Origin: Gemmatimonadota bacterium
Lineage (GTDB): Bacteria > Gemmatimonadota > Gemmatimonadetes > Palauibacterales > KS3-K002
Assembly: GCA_020344215.1 (NCBI GenBank)
Contig: CP070815.1
Location: forward strand, 790,934-837,737
Direction of reading: 5' to 3'
DNA: 46,804 nucleotides
Below are positions 42,751-46,804 of this stretch, one piece after another. A model generated the notes under the pieces. It did no database searches and was not told the origin of the DNA. It was given only the letters and a program-made list of their open reading frames with translations. How positions within the stretch are numbered: the first letter of the stretch is position 1; every line of letters starts with the position of its first letter. The position numbers were made by a program, and so were the translations under genes.

Positions 42751-43890
42751 CTAGTTCAAGAGGACCGGACCCGCGCTCACAGCCACCCGGAACAAACCGT
42801 ACGGTCTCTCTCGCCCATCCACGCCACGGTTGAACGCGGCACCCCTGTGCAGCTGGTTGGCGATGATGTACAGGTAGCCGTCGACGGCGAGTGCCATCGT
42901 ATCCGGCCAGAGCAGCCGCGGGTCATGGACCACGGTGGCCATGGTCCCGTCCGCGGTCCAGACGAGGACCGCGTTGTCCTCGTAGTCCGTGAGGTAAATG
43001 CGCCCCTCCGCGTCCGCCTCGAGCCCATCCGATGCGAAGCCGATGTTGCCGTGGTCCTCGACGGTCGCGGCGCAGTCCTCCTCGGATACCGACCGATCGG
43101 CCAGCGCGTCGAGGCTCGCGCTGTAGAGCCGCCGGCTGGACAGCGGTCGATAGAAGAGCCGCTCACCGTCGGCGTGGATGGCTATCCCGTCCGAGCCCAC
43201 AGGAACGTGGATCGTCCGTCCGTCGGGGAGCCGGTACATGAGGGGCCGTCCCTCGACGATCGGGACGAAGTTCTCTTGCGCTGTAACGGACGTATGACCG
43301 TGGAGGCGACGCCAGCTACGCCCGCTGGCCAGGTCGACCACGATGATGCCGCCGACCGGCGACGAGTCGGTGATGAAGCCCGTGCCGCCCGTGCCGCGGC
43401 GGAGGTCGAAGCGGATGTCGTTCAAGTACGTGTTCGGCAGCACCACCGAGTCCGGGAAGGTGATCGTCTTGAATACGCGGTTCGTCGCAAGGTCGACGCC
43501 CACCAGCTTCGCCGCGCCCGGAGTGCCGGGTCGCAGACCCAGGCCGGTATCGAGTATCCAGAGCCGGTCAGCGGGATCGACCACGACGCTTTGTACCGAG
43601 ATGAAGTGCTCGACCGGACTCACGCTGTCGGGCCGGTTGATCTCGGTCCCGGGGTAGGCTACCGCTTCGCCGCCTACGATCTCGGCCACCGTGAAGGGCA
43701 CCGTGTCGCCCCAGCGCGGGAAGTTCACGAAGATGCGGCCGCTCTGAGAGACCGTGACACCGGTCGGCATCGGGCCGTGAAACTCGGCCACCAGCTCGAG
43801 CTCACCGATCGACTTCTCTCGGGGCTGTGCCTCGCCGACCGCCGGTAGGCAGGCGAGCCAGAATCCGAGCAGTGACAGTTGCCAACGCAT
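42751..43890 (-). CDS. Secreted major royal jelly/Yellow-family protein
   Basis: The 379-residue protein has a signal peptide (about 1-21, ending near GEAQ). It then has a six-bladed propeller typical of the royal jelly/Yellow family: GRIFVNFPRW, VQSVVVDPADRLWILDTG, KLVGVDLATNRVFKTI, YLNDIRFD, GGTGFITDSSPVGGIIVVDL and GSDGIAIH. Eukaryotic members act as dopachrome-conversion-type or structural proteins; bacterial roles are unknown. A strong AGGAGG site precedes the ATG. It lies 10 bases after the lipoprotein hydrolase gene. Confidence 0.85.
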   Translation of the reverse strand: MRWQLSLLGFWLACLPAVGEAQPREKSIGELELVAEFHGPMPTGVTVSQSGRIFVNFPRWGDTVPFTVAEIVGGEAVAYPGTEINRPDSVSPVEHFISVQSVVVDPADRLWILDTGLGLRPGTPGAAKLVGVDLATNRVFKTITFPDSVVLPNTYLNDIRFDLRRGTGGTGFITDSSPVGGIIVVDLASGRSWRRLHGHTSVTAQENFVPIVEGRPLMYRLPDGRTIHVPVGSDGIAIHADGERLFYRPLSSRRLYSASLDALADRSVSEEDCAATVEDHGNIGFASDGLEADAEGRIYLTDYEDNAVLVWTADGTMATVVHDPRLLWPDTMALAVDGYLYIIANQLHRGAAFNRGVDGRERPYGLFRVAVSAGPVLLN

Positions 43891-43900
43891 CTGAGCCTCC

Positions 43901-44782
43901 TTAATCGCGGGCTGACTGTTGAGCCTCGAGAAACTCCAGAACGAGATCGTTGAACTCGTCGGGTCTCTCCATGTTCACCATGTGGGCGACGTCGGATACA
44001 ACGGCCTTCTGCGCGCCAGGTACACGCTCCGCGATCAGATCGACGATGCGGTGGATGTCCGGCATGTCGATGCTCCCAACTATGACTAGTGTTGGAGCGT
44101 CGATCGCGCCCAACCGCTCGATGGCCGCCGGTTCCATTTGCTGGCTCAGCCCCCAGTACCGCCAACGCTCGCGGCTACCCTCAAGCATCGTCAGGACCTT
44201 AGCCCGGACGGCGGCGTCCACCTGCGACGGCTCACGCTGTGGGCCATCGCACCAGTACCGGGCGAACACCTCGATGGCCGCCGAGAAACCGCCGGCCTCG
44301 AAGGCCGCCATGAGCTCATCGTTGTAGGCCTGGAGCTGCTCACTATCGAACGGGTAGCCCGACACCCCGGGCCCGACGAGGACCAGAGCCGAGGTCATGT
44401 CGGGGTAGGTCAGCGCGAAATCGGTCGCGATCTGGCCGCCCATCGAGAGCCCGACGATCGTCGCTCTGGGAACTTCCAGCGCCACCATGAGGTCGTGCAG
44501 ATCCTCGTGATCGGCGAAGCTGACCGAGTCGGCCCGCGAGAGACCGTGCGCCCGCACGTCGTAGCGGATCACCCGGAATTGCCGGGCGAAGGTCTCGAAC
44601 TGGCCGTCCCACATCCGCCGGTCCAGGGCCCCGCCGTGGATCAATATCACCGGGGCTCCCTCACCGGCCTCCTCGTAGTAGAGCCGAGCGCCCTCGACGT
44701 CGACGTAACCGGTGCTCACCTCGACCGGCTCGGCGGCGCAGCCTAGCGCCAGCAGAAACACGACCGGACCAATGCGCTTCAT
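43901..44782 (-). CDS. Alpha/beta hydrolase, predicted lipoprotein
   Basis: Read from ATG 44782, which has GGGAGGAG at ideal spacing, the 293-residue product starts KRIGPVVFLLALGCAAEP. LALGC is a lipobox, so it is likely lipidated on a cysteine and anchored in the periplasm. The hydrolase core has the oxyanion segment ILIHGGALDRRMWDGQ, the nucleophile elbow GLSMGGQIA with serine, DAPTLVIVGSIDMPDI with the acid, and VAHMVNMERPDEFN with histidine. It resembles 3-oxoadipate enol-lactonase-type or proline-iminopeptidase-type hydrolases; the substrate is unknown. It starts the operon. Confidence 0.88.
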   Translation of the reverse strand: MKRIGPVVFLLALGCAAEPVEVSTGYVDVEGARLYYEEAGEGAPVILIHGGALDRRMWDGQFETFARQFRVIRYDVRAHGLSRADSVSFADHEDLHDLMVALEVPRATIVGLSMGGQIATDFALTYPDMTSALVLVGPGVSGYPFDSEQLQAYNDELMAAFEAGGFSAAIEVFARYWCDGPQREPSQVDAAVRAKVLTMLEGSRERWRYWGLSQQMEPAAIERLGAIDAPTLVIVGSIDMPDIHRIVDLIAERVPGAQKAVVSDVAHMVNMERPDEFNDLVLEFLEAQQSARD

Positions 44783-44938
44783 GGGTCTCCTCCCGGGTCC
44801 TATGCGCTCCATGCCGGAGCGCGCTTGGCGAACAGCATGTAACTAGCGGTCACTAACCCACTACGGATCTGCAGGCCAGATGTCGTCAGCGCTTCGCCGC
44901 CCCCGGCACGAGCGCGCCCAGACGGGCCACAATAATGA

Positions 44939-44965
44939 AGCCTCCGGCCCTGCGGGACGGAGGCT
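44939..44965 (-). terminator. Weak hairpin terminator after the small zinc-ribbon gene
   Basis: AGCCTCCG and CGGAGGCT form an 8-bp stem around an 11-base inner part. On the minus strand TCATTATT follows, a broken T-tract. It lies 34 bases after the stop codon of the gene at 44999. Confidence 0.45.
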
Positions 44966-44998
44966 GAGCGCAAGCGCTGTGATCAGGCCCCAGCTACA

Positions 44999-45340
44999 TC
45001 AGTCGTCGTCAGAGAAGTCTATTTCGATCTCGACCGTTCTGTCGATTTCCACCTCTTCGCTGCACGCATCGCAGACCAGGGCGTCCGGGTTCTCCTTGGG
45101 CTTCTCGCACACCACGCAGAACTCGCTCTCCTGCGCGGTGAGGCGCTCGACCAGGTCGAACAGCATCTCCCCCGCCTCTTCCTTCGATATCTTGCCGCGC
45201 CTCAGATCTTCGCTCAGGCGCTCGATCGGCTTGTGGATCCCGGCCAATTCGGATCCGCCCTCGATCCTCTGCTCGATCCGAATATGCCGGCTCGCATGTC
45301 GCGCCGCCCTCTTCTTACGGAACTTGAATTGCCTCACCAC
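44999..45340 (-). CDS. Small zinc-ribbon protein, function unknown
   Basis: The GTG at 45340 was chosen because AGGAG lies seven bases upstream; the longer frame to 45406 has no site. The 113-residue protein starts with a very basic segment (RQFKFRKKRAARHASRHI). It has a helical region with ISKEEAGEMLFDLVERLT, then two CxxC pairs (CVVCEKPKENPDALVCDAC), and an acidic tail ending EIDFSDDD. The layout suggests a nucleic-acid-binding or regulatory adaptor, but no family was recognised. It is divergent from the secreted hydrolase gene, with 190 bases between them. Confidence 0.65.
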   Translation of the reverse strand: MVRQFKFRKKRAARHASRHIRIEQRIEGGSELAGIHKPIERLSEDLRRGKISKEEAGEMLFDLVERLTAQESEFCVVCEKPKENPDALVCDACSEEVEIDRTVEIEIDFSDDD

Positions 45341-45530
45341 CTTGATTCTCCTGCTGGAGTCGTGTCGGCGACTGCGGGATGCGGCTGGGAGGGACTCTGT
45401 ATACACTCCGGTCAGCGGGCCCGTTCCTCGCGCCCGGCACGCCCGGCCACCTTGCCTCTGCCGCCTTCCGACCAGACCTTGCCATCATGCCCCAACCCTC
45501 GCGGCACGGCCCTGACTGACGGAGGGAACG

Positions 45531-46619
45531 ATGCGTCTATTACGCGTATTCACGGCCCTGGCTGTCTTTGGCACGCTTCTGCCCGCTACCTGGGCGCGGG
45601 CCCAGACGCCGGCCGAGCAGGCCGTGGAAATGGCCGAGCAGCTGGTCCGGGCCCACGACAACCTGGATCACCGCCTCGACGTCTTGGAGAAACTGATCGA
45701 CGATGTGCTCTGGCTCGAGCGGGTCGGCGACGTGGCGGTCGTCGAGAAGGTCCGGATCTACGGGCCGCCGCTGGCCAACGAGCCGGACCCGCCGCCGAGC
45801 GGTCCCGGCAACCCGTTCAAGTTCTACACGTACGTCTTCACACCGCGCGAGGACTTCGGCGGTCGCAAGCTGCCGCTCCTGGTGCTGCCGCACGGCGGCG
45901 TGCACAGCGACTTCACCACCTACTACAGCCGCATCGTCCGGGAGCTCGTCGCCCAGGGCTACATCGTCGTGGCGCCGGAGTACCGCGGCTCGACCGGCTA
46001 CGGGCGGGGTATCTATCGGGCGATCGACTACGGCGGACGGGAGGTCGGCGACTGTCTGGCGGCCCGCGACTGGGTCGTGGAGAACCACCCGCGTGTCGAC
46101 GAGGACCGCATCGGGCTCATCGGCTGGAGCCACGGCGGTCTCATCGCCTTGCACAGCCTGTTCGATCACCCGGACAAGTACGTCGTCGGGTTCGCCGGCG
46201 TGCCCGTCTCAGACCTGGTGCAGCGCATGGGCTACCTCGGCCCGAGCTACCAGGCCTACTACGAGGCGGAGTATCACATCGACGCGACGCCGGGCGAGAA
46301 TCTCGAGGAGTACAAGCGCCGCTCGCCGGTCTGGAACGTCGAGAAGCTCACGCGCCCGGTGCGGATCCACGGGAACGTGCACGACGAGGACGTCAACGTG
46401 ATCGAGGTCGAGCACCTGATCCAGGCGCTCACGGCGGCCGGCAAGGACTTCGAGTACGAGATCTACGATCTCCCGGGCGGCCACAGCTTCGATCGGCTCG
46501 ACGTGCCCGAGGCCTGGGAGGTCCGCCGGGTGATTTACGACTTCCTGGCGCGGTACCTGAACCCACCGCGGCCGAACATCGAGCTGGGCGTGCAGGCGAC
46601 CGGCCGGGCGTCGCCCTGA
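45531..46619 (+). CDS. Secreted S9-like alpha/beta hydrolase
   Basis: The 362-residue protein, read from ATG 45531 with GGAGG nine bases upstream, has a signal peptide (about 1-25, ending WARAQ). The N-terminal 75 residues are helical. The catalytic domain has LPLLVLPHGGVHSDF for the oxyanion hole and PEYRGSTGYG, as in prolyl oligopeptidase/DPP-IV relatives. It also has the nucleophile GWSHGG, GNVHDEDVNV for the acid region, and LPGGHSFDR with the histidine. It lacks the beta-propeller of true S9 peptidases, so it is probably a secreted esterase or peptidase. It is monocistronic and convergent with the ABC permease gene. Confidence 0.88.
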   Translation: MRLLRVFTALAVFGTLLPATWARAQTPAEQAVEMAEQLVRAHDNLDHRLDVLEKLIDDVLWLERVGDVAVVEKVRIYGPPLANEPDPPPSGPGNPFKFYTYVFTPREDFGGRKLPLLVLPHGGVHSDFTTYYSRIVRELVAQGYIVVAPEYRGSTGYGRGIYRAIDYGGREVGDCLAARDWVVENHPRVDEDRIGLIGWSHGGLIALHSLFDHPDKYVVGFAGVPVSDLVQRMGYLGPSYQAYYEAEYHIDATPGENLEEYKRRSPVWNVEKLTRPVRIHGNVHDEDVNVIEVEHLIQALTAAGKDFEYEIYDLPGGHSFDRLDVPEAWEVRRVIYDFLARYLNPPRPNIELGVQATGRASP

Positions 46620-46652
46620 GCTAGGCGCGCTGGCGCGCGGCGAACTCGAACC

Positions 46653-46804
46653 CTACTCCTCCGTGAGGACTCGGACGGGGTCGACCTTCGTCGCGCGCCG
46701 TGCCGGTAGGTAGCAGGCCGCCAACGCTACGCCGAGTAGCAGAAGGGACACGGAACCGAACGTCGCCGGATCCGTGGGCGAGACCTCGAACAGCAAACCC
46801 TCCA
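46653..46804 (-). CDS. ABC transporter permease, C-terminal end (cut by window edge)
   Basis: About 50 codons from the right edge to a TAG at 46653 encode the end of a MacB/FtsX-like permease. The sequence runs [14 protein letters not shown], a hydrophobic helix ([15 protein letters not shown]), then [16 protein letters not shown]. The PARRA-x-x-VDP-x-x-xLR/TxE ending is typical of the MacB/LolC permease family and its macrolide, lipoprotein or unknown substrates. The start is outside the window. It is convergent with the S9-like gene. Confidence 0.88.
   Translation of the reverse strand, partial: EGLLFEVSPTDPATFGSVSLLLLGVALAACYLPARRATKVDPVRVLTEE

Overview
The window is a GC-rich, gene-dense bacterial chromosome segment made of housekeeping operons, mostly on the minus strand. 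It has no transposase, integrase, phage gene or CRISPR array. The gene content (diderm SecDF, bacillithiol enzyme BshA, Bat/MoxR cluster, MutL with an endonuclease motif, many secreted or lipoprotein hydrolases) fits a Gram-negative, soil or marine lineage such as Gemmatimonadota. That placement is an inference from gene content and was not checked against any database.

Layout. 1-1261: start of groEL and groES, with a promoter carrying a palindromic operator, then a small membrane protein. 1278-5718: minus-strand cofactor and envelope operon bshA-uppP-nadC-birA-coaX, with ATGA-type overlaps or short gaps. 5892-12754: tRNA(CAT), a zinc-ribbon membrane protein, secD-secF-tatD-mutL-miaA, all minus. 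12885-15685: potassium uptake pair trkA-trkH (plus). 15764-17499: selD, which needs UGA read as selenocysteine, overlapped by a MerR-type regulator. 17607-18251: pcm. 18373-26658: aerotolerance-type operon moxR, DUF58, DUF4381-like, batA, batB, batC and a fused batD-batE. It is probably continuous with scpA-scpB-rluB and a large unrecognised Rossmann protein upstream (26702-30389). 30650-30913: rpsT with a clear promoter and terminator. 31070-34770: pyrR-pyrB-pyrC and a zinc-ribbon coiled-coil protein. 34955-37449: NhaC-type antiporter and pyrophosphatase. 37506-39550: a LexA-like regulator without the autoproteolysis residues, tadA and a D-2-hydroxyacid dehydrogenase, behind a long structured leader. 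39777-41382: gltX and tRNA-Ser(GCT). 41383-41892: gene-poor, with a 102-bp cruciform-like element. 41893-44782: three-gene operon of a lipoprotein hydrolase, a royal-jelly-family protein and an SDR. 44999-46804: small zinc-ribbon protein, secreted S9-like hydrolase, and the end of an ABC permease.

The most interesting signals are non-coding or recoding. (1) SelD is a selenoprotein with a SECIS-like hairpin, so a conventional call truncates it. (2) Six intergenic elements are built from degenerate 7-bp units (GAATGTC-like), sometimes as inverted arms. Four lie between convergent genes and one lies inside the Bat operon. (3) The lexA-like gene has a TTGACG-N17-TAAACT promoter and a nested three-tier hairpin leader. 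(4) The groES promoter overlaps a perfect 9-3-9 palindrome that is not CIRCE. (5) A 17-bp inverted repeat encloses two further hairpins upstream of tRNA-Ser.

Start codons were chosen from ribosome binding sites, overlaps and family alignments from memory. Functions are from recognised motifs; no search was run.
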